Below, one piece after another: positions 55,518 to 64,000 of a stretch of DNA of 64,000 nt; position 1 is the first letter of the stretch, and each line of letters begins with the position of its first letter. The notes beneath the pieces are model-generated. The model was given only the letters and a program-made list of their open reading frames with translations. It did not search any database and was not told the DNA's origin. Location: assembly GCA_026390795.1 (NCBI GenBank), contig JAPLFG010000001.1:1-64000 (forward strand), written 5' to 3'. The stretch comes from Ignavibacteriales bacterium (GTDB lineage Bacteria > Bacteroidota > Ignavibacteria > Ignavibacteriales > Melioribacteraceae). The translations under genes and the position numbers were made by a program.

Positions 55518-58500
55518 ATGAGTATTTTAAGAAGGTTCTTTCTTATTTTTTCCATACTCTCGTTATCGTTGAATTTTTCTGTCGCACAGTACACGATTAA
55601 ATCCGTAAAAAATACTCCTACCGGTTTAGATATTTCGATAAGTTTTGTTGAATCTAAGAATGAAATCAAATTAACAGATGCTAAAAGGATTATAGATTAC
55701 TTCGAATCTACCGATCCCTCAAAACCAGGTTATCCAAAACTTCCCTCCAGTGTTGTTTACATAGCTATACCTCCAAATAGTAAATTGAACGCAGAAATAA
55801 TTAACTCCGATATTGATATTATTGCCGATGTTATACCGGAATCAAATCCTGAAGTTATAAAATCATCAGATTCAACTTATATATATAAAAGCACCCGACT
55901 TTTAGAAAAGCTCTTTCTAACAGAATACTATCCCGCGGAAGAATTGGAGATACTTGGCTATACATGGGTCAATAATCGTTATTGTGCTGTTCTAAAAATT
56001 AATACTCATAGATTCGGTTGGAAGAATAGAGAAATCAGAGTTTTAAAATCATTAGAGATAAAAACTTATTTTGACCAAAAAGTAATGTCAAAAGTAAACA
56101 CCACTTCACCATCAGGTTCTAACGAAATATTGTCGAAGTTGGTAGTTAATTATAATATGGTCTCTGAAGCCCGTCCTTCTGCAGTTGCCCCTGTGAAGAA
56201 TAGCTCCAATGACTGGATCGATTATTCAACTGAATATTTAAAGTTTGCTATTCCTAAGGACGGAATATATAGAATCACTTATGATGATTTTACCAATTAT
56301 GGTGTTAATCCTTCTGCCATAAATCCTAAAACATTCAAACTTTTCTTGAAAGGGAATCAAATCCCAATTTATGTAAATGGGGAAGATGATCTTACATTTG
56401 ATAAAGGGGATTATATTGAATTCTGGGGGGAGAAGAATTATGGCGATAAAGATTATAGGATGATAGTTAGCAAAGGAAACGATTATAAAAATTTTATGAA
56501 CAGATACTCTGATACTGCAGTCGTGTGGATAAATTGGGGCAAAGAAGAGGGACTAAGGATTTCGAAAAGCTCCTTGAATACTTCGGCAGTACTCGATACA
56601 ATTAAAAGTTCATTAGTAAAACTACATTTGGAGAGTGATCAAAGATTGTGGTTTTATGATCCTGTTGATCCGCGGGTTCAACTTCCGAACTGGCAAGAAA
56701 ATAAAGTCTGGACCTGGTTGGTGCTTGGAAGTTCAGGGAGCCAATCGATTAATTTTTCCGCAAAAAATATTTTGCCAAATTCTATCGTGAAAAGTTATAC
56801 CCGCTTAATAAGTAATGCATCTGATATTCAAATTAAAGCTCATAAAAACGGTGTGTCGATTAACTCGACAGTTTTTCAAGACACTCTTAGTTATGATTAC
56901 CGGTCAACTGTAAATATTGAAAGCAAGTATTCTTCTTCTGTTCTGAAAGAAGGAAATAATATATTCCGAGTATTTGGCCTTCCAACCAAAGCATCATTTC
57001 AGCAATCCTTGCTCGATTGGATCGATATCGACTACTTCCAAAGTAATATCGCGGTAAATGACAGTATTCAGATTACGATCCCGGACCCAGTAAAAACAAA
57101 TATACGTGCTATTAAAATCAGTAACGTTAAGCTTACTCAATCGAATATTGTCCTATATAAAATAAAGTCAAATTTTAAAATGTTCGAGAATTACAATTAC
57201 AACCTTTCGAAAGGAGAAATTGTTTTTATCGATACGGTCCAAGCGGGAGATAAATATTTCTTAGGAAGGAAAAGCAACTATGAAATTCCAAAATTTATAG
57301 AAAATAAATTATTTAAAAATATCTCATCTAAACAGAACAGTGCTCAATATGTGGTTATTACGCATAGATCATTAATTCAATCTGCCCAGGAATATCAAAA
57401 ATTTATTAGTTCGTCATATAACATAAAAACGGGTTTATTTCTTATGGATGATATTTATGATGAATTCTCTTATGGTACTAAAAGCGCCGAGTCAATCAAA
57501 GAATTTTTAATGAACGCAAACTACAATTGGACAGATATCAAACCTTTATATCTATTGTTAATTGGGGATGCAAATTACGATTATAAAGATGTTTATACTC
57601 CAGCACCTGCAATAAGAAAGAAAGATTTAGTTCCTTCATTCGGCAATCCGGTGAGTGATGTATGGTACACCATCTGGGATAATTCGAATCTTGCGGTTCC
57701 ACAAATGAGCGTTGGTAGAATACCTGCAAGTAATAATGACCAAGTGCTATTTTATCTTAATAAACATAAAAGTTATCTGAATAAACCTTATGATGAATGG
57801 AATAAAGACTATCTGCTTTTTAGCGGAGGAGATGCACAAAATCCATCTGAGTTAGCACAAATTAAAGCAGTAAATGATGCAGTTCTAAATAATATTATAA
57901 CTGTAAAACCTGTTGGCGGAAATGGGACACATTTTTATAAAACACTTTCTCCACCAACTAATCTTGGACCATATAGCAGTGATGTTATAAGCAGCAAAAT
58001 TGCAAATGGAGGTATTATTGTTTCATATGTTGGTCATAGCGGAACGCAGACATGGGATAATGGAATAACAAAGGTCGAAGATATCAAGAACAGTTATCAG
58101 GATAGATTCCCGCTGATTTCTGATTTTGGCTGTTCAACTGGAAAATTCGCTGAACCTGATGTAGATGCTTTTGGTGAGCTCTTTATATCTATCGACAATT
58201 CAGGACAGGCAATTAATTATCTGGGAAATTCAAGTTTCGGATATTTATCTACCTCAACAAAATTTCCAATTTTATTTTATGAGGAATTATTAAAAAACCA
58301 GACTCAGTCAGTAGGACAAATTCATAATATCGCAAAGTTAAAGTTAATTGAACAAACAGGGATATCGGATGTGAATAATGTTTTTATATATTGCAATTTA
58401 TTGTTTGGTGATCCAATTATTAAAATAAAAATTCCTCCCAAACCAAATTTCTTTATAGATAAAAACTCAATTGAGATTTTAAATAAAGATATTACCGATG

Positions 58501-60920
58501 GATTAGATTCCATTTCTATAAAAATTAAAGTAAATAATTATGGCTTGGTGACCGATGAAGCATTAAAAATTAGAATAACTGATACATTTAACTCGGTAAT
58601 AGTATTTGATATAAATAAAAATATTAATTCTCCATTATTCCAAGATTCTTTAACACTAAAAATACCAGTTAAAAAAAAACCGGGTTTACACAATCTGGAA
58701 GTTCAAATAGATCCTGATAATCTATTTGATGAAATAACTAAGACAGATAATTATGCTGAATTGGAATTCAATGTTTATTCCAGTTCAATAAAGTTTATAG
58801 TGAGCGATAAGTTTTATTTAACAAAACAAAACGGTATTACCGTTTTAAATCCTACAACTGCATTAGATATTAAAAATCCAATTATCCAAGTTTCCTATTC
58901 GGAAGATCCAGGTTTTGCTTCATCGCGCACCCTTGAGAAATCTGTGGATACGTTAGTTACTAAATTTACATTTGTTAATCTGATACCCGATAAGAGATAT
59001 TATTGGAGATCTAGAATCAATGGTAATAGCTTGGGCGACTGGTCGGATACATATTCCTTCTTGAATACCAATATACCATACAAATGGTATTATCAACCTT
59101 CATTTCTCAATGATGATGTAATATTCAAATCTATAATTTACGATTCGACTATGGGTGTATTAAAGCTTGAAAATAAAAGTAAAAATCTTAAACTAATTTC
59201 TGCTGGTTCGAACGAAGGCAAATTTGCCTCCTTAAAGATCAACTCGGAAGAGACTTTACCAAATTCATTTTTTTGGGGAATTGCCACCGCACTAATTGAT
59301 ACAGTTAGTCTAACTCCTCATTCGTTCCGGTATTTCCTTTATCCTTCCGCAACGTCAGGAACATTATTAAAACAATACATCGATTCATTGACAGTTGGTA
59401 CTGTACTTGCGTTAACTATATGCGATGATGGCGCACAATCTGTTCTTGGTTTTAGTACCGGTACACCGGTCAGAAAAGCAATTGAAACTCTTGGAAGCCA
59501 GTATATAAATAATGTTGGTTATCGTGAATCATGGTGTATGATTGGAATTAAAGGCGCGCCGAAGGGAAGTGTAGCGGAAGACTATAAAAAGATTTATGAA
59601 GGACAGGCAATTATCGAATTGAACAAAATGGTACATGCTGATTCCGGTACAGTTATTTTACCTGTTATTTCAAATTCGGTGAGATGGAAAGATTTTACAA
59701 TTTCAAGATCAATCCCAAATGGGAGTCAACTTTTGCTTTACCCAATTGGAGAAAAAAATGACGGCAAAACAGATACGTTGCAAGTAATGGATTTGAAGGA
59801 TAGTACAAAGAGTCTGAGCGGAATTAATGCGTCGATTTATCCCAAACTCAAGTTTATGGTAAAAATGTTTGCCAATAGTAAAAAAGAATCGCCTGAAATA
59901 AACACAGTTGGAGTCAATTATAATGGATCTTCGGAATTAGCTTTGAACTATCAGGTCGTTACTGTCGCCAAGGATTCTCTAGACCAAGGCGAGAATATCA
60001 ATCTCTCATTTTATGTTTATAATGTTGGTGAATCGAAAGCAGAAAATTTCAAAGTGAATGTGGAATTAATTAAAAAAGACAACTCGCATGAAAAAATATT
60101 TCAAACAATTGTAGATTCTCTTGGATCACAACAAAATAAATTTTTCAACGTTCTATATAATACGTCAGATATTAACGGCCCGGTTCAACTTAATATAAAT
60201 ATTGATCCGGAAAACAAAATCCTTGAGCTTTATAAGGATAACAATTTGTATCCTGTATCTATATATATAAAACCAAACACAATGCCGGCTTCATTGAAAT
60301 TAACTTTTGATGGCAACGATATTATCAACGGTGATTTTGTTTCTGCAAATCCAAATATAAGAATTGAGCTAAGCGATCAATCGCTTGTGCCTATTAGAGA
60401 CACAACGGCAGTTCAAATATATCTCAATAATAAGCAGATTTATTTCAATAATAATTCGAATCTCAGTTATTCGTTTTCGACTTCTAACCCTAAATTTACT
60501 GTGGACTATAAACCTATCCTCGAAAGCGGATTTTATTTTATGAAAATCATAGGAAGAAATGCAACCGGGGCGTTGATCGATTCTGCCGGTGTAACAAGAA
60601 AGTTTGAAGTCCAGAAAGATTTGCAGCTGCTTGATGTTTATAATTATCCTAATCCATTTAAGGACGAAACGTTTTTCACATTTAAGCTGACTCAATTACC
60701 TGATGAATTGAAAATAAAAATATTTACTATTGCCGGAAGAATGATAAAAGAGATTAACTTAACTTCTGCAGAATTAAAATATGATTTCAATAAAATATAT
60801 TGGGATGGAAGAGATACGGATGGAGAACTAATAGCAAACGGTGTTTATTTGTATAAAATTATTTCAAAGAAAGGAAATGAATCAGCTCAAACTATTCAAA
60901 AGTTAGCCATTGTTCGTTAA
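55518..60920 (+). CDS. C25 (gingipain-like) peptidase with ILEI-like domain and T9SS tail (1800 aa)
   Basis: A signal peptide (to about residue 24) and an N-terminal prodomain-like region precede a C25 caspase-like fold (about 640-970). It has LIGDANYDYKD, catalytic His840 in SYVGHSG, and Cys872 in SDFGCSTGKFAEPD. Then come a CARDB-like domain (970-1080), an Fn3-like unit (1090-1180) and an ILEI/FAM3-like domain (about 1190-1380). The last has PHSFRYFLYPSATSG, GTVLALTICDD and GYRESWCMIGIKGAP. A second CARDB-like domain (about 1475-1580) and a T9SS sorting domain (about 1703-1800, with YNYPNPFKDE) complete it. It is predicted to be a surface peptidase. It lies 11 bp after the last glycan gene and is probably co-transcribed with that operon. 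A PorU-like sortase role is possible but unproven. Confidence 0.9.
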   Translation: MSILRRFFLIFSILSLSLNFSVAQYTIKSVKNTPTGLDISISFVESKNEIKLTDAKRIIDYFESTDPSKPGYPKLPSSVVYIAIPPNSKLNAEIINSDIDIIADVIPESNPEVIKSSDSTYIYKSTRLLEKLFLTEYYPAEELEILGYTWVNNRYCAVLKINTHRFGWKNREIRVLKSLEIKTYFDQKVMSKVNTTSPSGSNEILSKLVVNYNMVSEARPSAVAPVKNSSNDWIDYSTEYLKFAIPKDGIYRITYDDFTNYGVNPSAINPKTFKLFLKGNQIPIYVNGEDDLTFDKGDYIEFWGEKNYGDKDYRMIVSKGNDYKNFMNRYSDTAVVWINWGKEEGLRISKSSLNTSAVLDTIKSSLVKLHLESDQRLWFYDPVDPRVQLPNWQENKVWTWLVLGSSGSQSINFSAKNILPNSIVKSYTRLISNASDIQIKAHKNGVSINSTVFQDTLSYDYRSTVNIESKYSSSVLKEGNNIFRVFGLPTKASFQQSLLDWIDIDYFQSNIAVNDSIQITIPDPVKTNIRAIKISNVKLTQSNIVLYKIKSNFKMFENYNYNLSKGEIVFIDTVQAGDKYFLGRKSNYEIPKFIENKLFKNISSKQNSAQYVVITHRSLIQSAQEYQKFISSSYNIKTGLFLMDDIYDEFSYGTKSAESIKEFLMNANYNWTDIKPLYLLLIGDANYDYKDVYTPAPAIRKKDLVPSFGNPVSDVWYTIWDNSNLAVPQMSVGRIPASNNDQVLFYLNKHKSYLNKPYDEWNKDYLLFSGGDAQNPSELAQIKAVNDAVLNNIITVKPVGGNGTHFYKTLSPPTNLGPYSSDVISSKIANGGIIVSYVGHSGTQTWDNGITKVEDIKNSYQDRFPLISDFGCSTGKFAEPDVDAFGELFISIDNSGQAINYLGNSSFGYLSTSTKFPILFYEELLKNQTQSVGQIHNIAKLKLIEQTGISDVNNVFIYCNLLFGDPIIKIKIPPKPNFFIDKNSIEILNKDITDGLDSISIKIKVNNYGLVTDEALKIRITDTFNSVIVFDINKNINSPLFQDSLTLKIPVKKKPGLHNLEVQIDPDNLFDEITKTDNYAELEFNVYSSSIKFIVSDKFYLTKQNGITVLNPTTALDIKNPIIQVSYSEDPGFASSRTLEKSVDTLVTKFTFVNLIPDKRYYWRSRINGNSLGDWSDTYSFLNTNIPYKWYYQPSFLNDDVIFKSIIYDSTMGVLKLENKSKNLKLISAGSNEGKFASLKINSEETLPNSFFWGIATALIDTVSLTPHSFRYFLYPSATSGTLLKQYIDSLTVGTVLALTICDDGAQSVLGFSTGTPVRKAIETLGSQYINNVGYRESWCMIGIKGAPKGSVAEDYKKIYEGQAIIELNKMVHADSGTVILPVISNSVRWKDFTISRSIPNGSQLLLYPIGEKNDGKTDTLQVMDLKDSTKSLSGINASIYPKLKFMVKMFANSKKESPEINTVGVNYNGSSELALNYQVVTVAKDSLDQGENINLSFYVYNVGESKAENFKVNVELIKKDNSHEKIFQTIVDSLGSQQNKFFNVLYNTSDINGPVQLNINIDPENKILELYKDNNLYPVSIYIKPNTMPASLKLTFDGNDIINGDFVSANPNIRIELSDQSLVPIRDTTAVQIYLNNKQIYFNNNSNLSYSFSTSNPKFTVDYKPILESGFYFMKIIGRNATGALIDSAGVTRKFEVQKDLQLLDVYNYPNPFKDETFFTFKLTQLPDELKIKIFTIAGRMIKEINLTSAELKYDFNKIYWDGRDTDGELIANGVYLYKIISKKGNESAQTIQKLAIVR

Positions 60921-61022
60921 TAAAATTGCTTTTCATCATTTCTAATTTTTAAATATGTTTGAATGAATCATTCAAAAAAATAATTGCATATTGGTTTTCT
61001 AAGAAACTTCACGGAGAATAAT

Positions 61023-62054
61023 TTGAAAAAAGTTGTAACATTTGGAGAAATAATGCTTCGGCTTTCAACACCAGGTTTTACACGTTTTGTTCAATCTCAA
61101 AATTTTGATGCTAATTACGGCGGCGGAGAAGCAAACGTTGCAGTTTCTCTTTCTAATTACGGATTGGATTCTTACTATGTTACAAAACTTCCAAATCACG
61201 AAATAGGGCAAGCGGCAGTAAACCATCTAAGAAGATTTGGTGTGAAAGACGATTTTATTGTAAGAGGCGGTGACAGAGTAGGAATTTATTTCTTAGAAAG
61301 CGGCGCAAGTCAGCGCGCCTCCAAAGTGATTTATGATCGGGCCGACTCATCTATTACGCATATGAAAAAAGAAGAAGTTGACTGGAAAAAAGTATTTGAA
61401 AACGCTGACTGGTTTCATTGGACTGGAATAACTCCCGCGCTTGGGAAATCTTCGCAAGATTGCCTTATAGCTGCCTGCACAGCGGCGAAGAAAGCCGGCG
61501 TTACAATAAGTTGTGATCTAAACTTTAGAGCAAAGATGTGGACAAAGCAGGAAGCACAATCCGTAATGAAACCGCTCATGGAATATGTTGATGTTTGTAT
61601 TGCCAATGAGGAAGATGCTGAAAAGAGTTTAGGACTTACCGCTCATGACACAAGCATTGAAGCAGGGAAGTTGAGCGAGGAAGGATATTTTAATGTCGCG
61701 GGTAAACTAAAAGAGATCTACAATTTCAAATCTGTGGCGATAACTTTACGAGAAAGTTTTTCTGCTTCTAAAAATGGCTGGAGCGCACTTCTACTAGATG
61801 ATAAAGATTGCAAGACTCCTTACCGTTCTTCACGTTATGAAATCGAAATAGTAGATCGTGTTGGAGGAGGGGATTCATTCGCGAGCGGATTGATCTTTGG
61901 TTTGCTAACAAAAAATAACACGAAAGATGCTCTTGAGTTTGCTGTAGCGGCTTCCTGCCTAAAGCATTCTATTCCCGGTGATTTTAATTTAGTATCGGTC
62001 GAAGAAGTAGAAAAATTACTTCAGAACGGCGGCTCGGGAAGAGTAGAAAGATAA
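61023..62054 (+). CDS. kdgK: 2-keto-3-deoxygluconate kinase, PfkB family (343 aa)
   Basis: This is a ribokinase-fold sugar kinase. It has FGEIMLRLSTPG (N-terminal), the GGGEANVAVSLSNYG substrate loop, DLNFRAKMW, NEEDAEKSLG and the C-terminal DRVGGGDSFASGLIFGLL ATP-site motif with catalytic Asp. It phosphorylates 2-keto-3-deoxygluconate to KDPG. TTG 61023 is chosen as start because GGAGA lies 6-7 bases before it and the protein then begins LKKVVTFGEIM, as family members do. An upstream ATG 60984 adds 13 residues. The neighbouring convergent gene, a tagaturonate epimerase, supports a role in hexuronate use. Confidence 0.9.
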   Translation: MKKVVTFGEIMLRLSTPGFTRFVQSQNFDANYGGGEANVAVSLSNYGLDSYYVTKLPNHEIGQAAVNHLRRFGVKDDFIVRGGDRVGIYFLESGASQRASKVIYDRADSSITHMKKEEVDWKKVFENADWFHWTGITPALGKSSQDCLIAACTAAKKAGVTISCDLNFRAKMWTKQEAQSVMKPLMEYVDVCIANEEDAEKSLGLTAHDTSIEAGKLSEEGYFNVAGKLKEIYNFKSVAITLRESFSASKNGWSALLLDDKDCKTPYRSSRYEIEIVDRVGGGDSFASGLIFGLLTKNNTKDALEFAVAASCLKHSIPGDFNLVSVEEVEKLLQNGGSGRVER

Positions 62055-62084
62055 ATAATATTGCAAGTAAGAAGTTGATAATAT

Positions 62085-62121
62085 AAAAGCTCGAGATCGG
62101 TAGATTGATTTCGAGCTTTTA
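62085..62121. terminator. Bidirectional terminator between kdgK and uxaE
   Basis: TAAAAGCTCGA and TCGAGCTTTTA pair perfectly over 11 bp with a 15-base loop. The A-run and T-run at either side allow action on both convergent genes. Confidence 0.85.
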
Positions 62122-62146
62122 GTTTTACTAAAAAGCAAAATAACTT

Positions 62147-63391
62147 TTATAAGAAAATCGGTTTAATGTGTCTTTCAAAAAGATTTTCAGTCACACATCT
62201 ATTTATTGATGTTCTTGCTTCATCCATTGCATCGTAATAAATGATTCCTTTCTCCGCTGCAATTCTGAATGAGATATGAAGAAGCTGACGTAAATTTACG
62301 TTTAATGTTTTACTCAATGGTTCGTGTCTTAATGCTGCAATTAGTTTTTCCTGGTCCCAGGTATTTACTTCAGCCGGTGTTGGCAGTTTGTACTTTTGAA
62401 TTTCAACCGAATGCAGATACGGCTGCAATAGTTCGTCGTATCTTTGATAGCCTTCAGTATAAATATCTTTTACGAGCGATAAACCTCTATCTCCGGATAA
62501 GGCAAGCCCGATCAATTCTTCCAGCCAGGTCGTTCCGGCGGTCTTTACATGAATTCCGGTATTATGTTTTTTAATGATCTTTTTTATTATTGGATAAATG
62601 GAAAATTTATCACTGCCGGAATGAACGCTTAATTTTAAATTTTGAGGTAGATCAAAAATCTTTTTACTCTGTTCAATAATTAAAATTATCTCTTTGAATT
62701 CATTTTCAAATTCGGTCAGATCTCCAATGTAGTCGATTCCTTTAAGAAACTTTCCCACAAATTTTGGCGCAATTGTCTGAATTGGTATTTTTTCCTGCGC
62801 TACAGCTGCAAGTATAAAGAAGAGATCAATCGGGGATTGCGCCTGATCGACCTCATCGAATGAAACTTCGACGACAAAATCTCCATCTGATTTCTTTGAA
62901 AGAATATGTCTATAAATTTTTCCTGCCTCTTTGATCGCCGCAAGATATTTCTCTGCAACCATTAACAAAAGAGAACCGTCTACATCATACATTTTTTCCA
63001 AACCGTCAATTTTAACTTTACCTTTAAATGAAGAGACTATTTTCAGAAAGGAATTGATCTCTTCATCACTCGCTCTTTTATTAATAAACTCTCCCACATC
63101 AAGAGTAAAGAAATTAGAATAATCGAGAAAATGATCGACAGACTTGAGAGTAATATGATCGGCGTCTAAGTAAAATGATTTATTCCATTTAAATTCTTTG
63201 ACCGCCGATTGAATTATCTTCTGAGTATTTGAAGGGTTGCTTCCTATGATTGAATGTTCTCGGTACGATTTATTCCATACGGGAACAAGGTCAATTCCAT
63301 TTTGGTTAGCAAGTTGAATCGCCTCTAGCTGGGGTATGCATTCCTTGCCAAACCTGTCACCGATTCCAATTGAATATTTTTCTAATTTCAC
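62147..63391 (-). CDS. uxaE: Tagaturonate epimerase UxaE (414 aa)
   Basis: The sequence fits the UxaE family: KYSIGIGDRFG at the start, SFYLDADHI, LSVHSGSDKFSIYPII (about 260-275), GIHVKTAGTTWLEELIGLA and LPTPAEVNTW. It interconverts D-tagaturonate and D-fructuronate. That lets galacturonate enter the glucuronate branch without a tagaturonate reductase. The GTG start at 63391 has GGAGA upstream; a TTG at 63412 would add 7 residues. It is convergent with kdgK, and divergent from an SDR gene that runs off the window. Confidence 0.88.
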   Translation of the reverse strand: MKLEKYSIGIGDRFGKECIPQLEAIQLANQNGIDLVPVWNKSYREHSIIGSNPSNTQKIIQSAVKEFKWNKSFYLDADHITLKSVDHFLDYSNFFTLDVGEFINKRASDEEINSFLKIVSSFKGKVKIDGLEKMYDVDGSLLLMVAEKYLAAIKEAGKIYRHILSKKSDGDFVVEVSFDEVDQAQSPIDLFFILAAVAQEKIPIQTIAPKFVGKFLKGIDYIGDLTEFENEFKEIILIIEQSKKIFDLPQNLKLSVHSGSDKFSIYPIIKKIIKKHNTGIHVKTAGTTWLEELIGLALSGDRGLSLVKDIYTEGYQRYDELLQPYLHSVEIQKYKLPTPAEVNTWDQEKLIAALRHEPLSKTLNVNLRQLLHISFRIAAEKGIIYYDAMDEARTSINRCVTENLFERHIKPIFL

Positions 63392-63716
63392 AGTTTCTCC
63401 AGTTATTAACAATCTTCCACCTAATTCAAGATTAAATTCATATTTATACTAAAAACTGATTGACAAAATTACTTTCTTTATTTAAGTTCGTTCATGAATT
63501 TTACTTTAACGATAACTTTAAGGATGAAAATAATTCAAATGCAACAAATTCACAAATTATTTTTAATACGGAGAGCCAGATATTGATATTATTAGCTTCA
63601 TTCAAAAACTAAAATCGATACGCTTTTTTATGATTGGATGAATCTTAAATTTGAATATTGGATATTTTTTGTCTGATGGAAGATCATTCTGAAAATAAAT
63701 AAATGGAGTAATTTTA
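63392..63716. other. Divergent promoter region of the hexuronate genes
   Basis: This is 325 bp between uxaE and the SDR gene, AT-rich. Both promoters should lie here. No clear operator palindrome was found by eye. Confidence 0.5.
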
Positions 63717-64000
63717 ATGGAATCAAATTCTTTTACGGATTTAAAAGAGAAAGTATGTGTAATTACGGGTGGCTGCGGTGTCTTTGGAAGTGTGTTTTCT
63801 ATGGCAATGGTTAATGCCGGGGCAACAGTTGTTATTCTGGATTATAAAAAAGGTAGATGTGAACAATGCGCACTTGGAATTGCAAAAGAAGCGGGTGCAA
63901 AAGTTCTTTGCGCTGTTGGTAATGTTTTAGATAAACAGAGTTTGAAAGATGCTAAGAAAGAGATTAACGATAAGTTTGGAAAAATTGACATCCTAATCAA
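63717..64000 (+). CDS. SDR oxidoreductase, probable fructuronate/mannonate reductase (partial)
   Basis: Only the first 94 codons are inside the window. The Rossmann motif TGGCGVFGSVFS (17-28) is followed by VVILDYKKGRCEQCA and an acidic residue typical for NAD binding. The frame is intact to the edge. GGAG precedes ATG 63717. Given UxaE and KdgK next door, it probably reduces D-fructuronate to D-mannonate, as the SDR-type mannonate oxidoreductases do. This role is inferred from context. Confidence 0.8.
   Translation, partial: MESNSFTDLKEKVCVITGGCGVFGSVFSMAMVNAGATVVILDYKKGRCEQCALGIAKEAGAKVLCAVGNVLDKQSLKDAKKEINDKFGKIDILI

Noticed and set aside
63391-63412. Longer TTG start for uxaE
   Set aside because: GTG 63391 has a GGAGA site at proper distance and gives the usual family N-terminus.

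Overview
The window looks like a piece of a low-GC chromosome from the Ignavibacteriota/Bacteroidota side of the FCB group, most likely an Ignavibacteria-type organism. Two very large secreted proteins end in type IX secretion system (T9SS) sorting domains carrying the YPNPF signature typical of that group. There is also a TonB-dependent receptor with a carboxypeptidase-regulatory N-terminal domain, several lipoproteins, and a surface polysaccharide cluster. No rRNA, CRISPR array, prophage or intact insertion sequence was found. One tRNA gene, tRNA-Pro(CGG), is present. Species-level identity is not claimed.

Layout. 1-1180: mostly non-coding with a 95-bp direct repeat and one doubtful small ORF. 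1181-3720: GDP-fucose synthesis (fcl, a four-helix-bundle S23-type protein, gmd). 4080-7052: a nine-Asp-box beta-propeller lipoprotein. 7418-10240: a membrane-anchored Cache-HAMP-AAA+ regulator with a degenerate GAFTGA loop. 10509-19536: a likely organophosphate-use locus (metallophosphoesterase, TonB receptor, OPA-family transporter, glycerophosphodiesterase, small secreted propeller, GntP permease). 19555-20843: eroded duplicate of the 1008-7085 block followed by a small gene plus nucleotidyltransferase pair. 21187-25299: a giant T9SS cargo protein and a 30-residue lipopeptide ORF closed by a strong terminator. 25676-28517: catalase-peroxidase KatG and a PerR-type regulator with an operator-like palindrome. 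28659-29160: a long hairpin and a decayed gmd fragment. 29366-33733: hypothetical proteins, two lipoproteins and a GH130 phosphorylase/glycosidase. 34097-37630: a hybrid histidine kinase with three near-identical PAS repeats and a REC-REC protein that looks like a kinase with its catalytic core removed. 37941-45677: propeller protein, TlpA-like thioredoxin, UPF0182 membrane protein, a TerB-like small protein and a ZU5-like lipoprotein. 46204-60920: a tightly overlapping polysaccharide operon (flippase, three GT4 enzymes, WecG/TagA enzyme, three multi-spanning membrane proteins) ending in a 1800-residue C25 peptidase with an ILEI-like domain and T9SS tail. 61023-64000: hexuronate catabolism (KdgK, UxaE, SDR reductase running off the end).

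The most unusual signal is a set of fossil duplications. Segments of the fcl-gmd-propeller block recur at 19555-20112 and 28884-29160 with the gene bodies deleted. The small gene that is intact at 20105 survives only as a 5' stub after gmd at 3768. This fits a block duplication followed by reciprocal gene loss. Other points of interest are the C25/ILEI/T9SS protein joined to a polysaccharide operon, the regulator with a broken sigma-54 contact loop, and a PerR that keeps all five regulatory metal ligands but has lost three of the four structural zinc cysteines.
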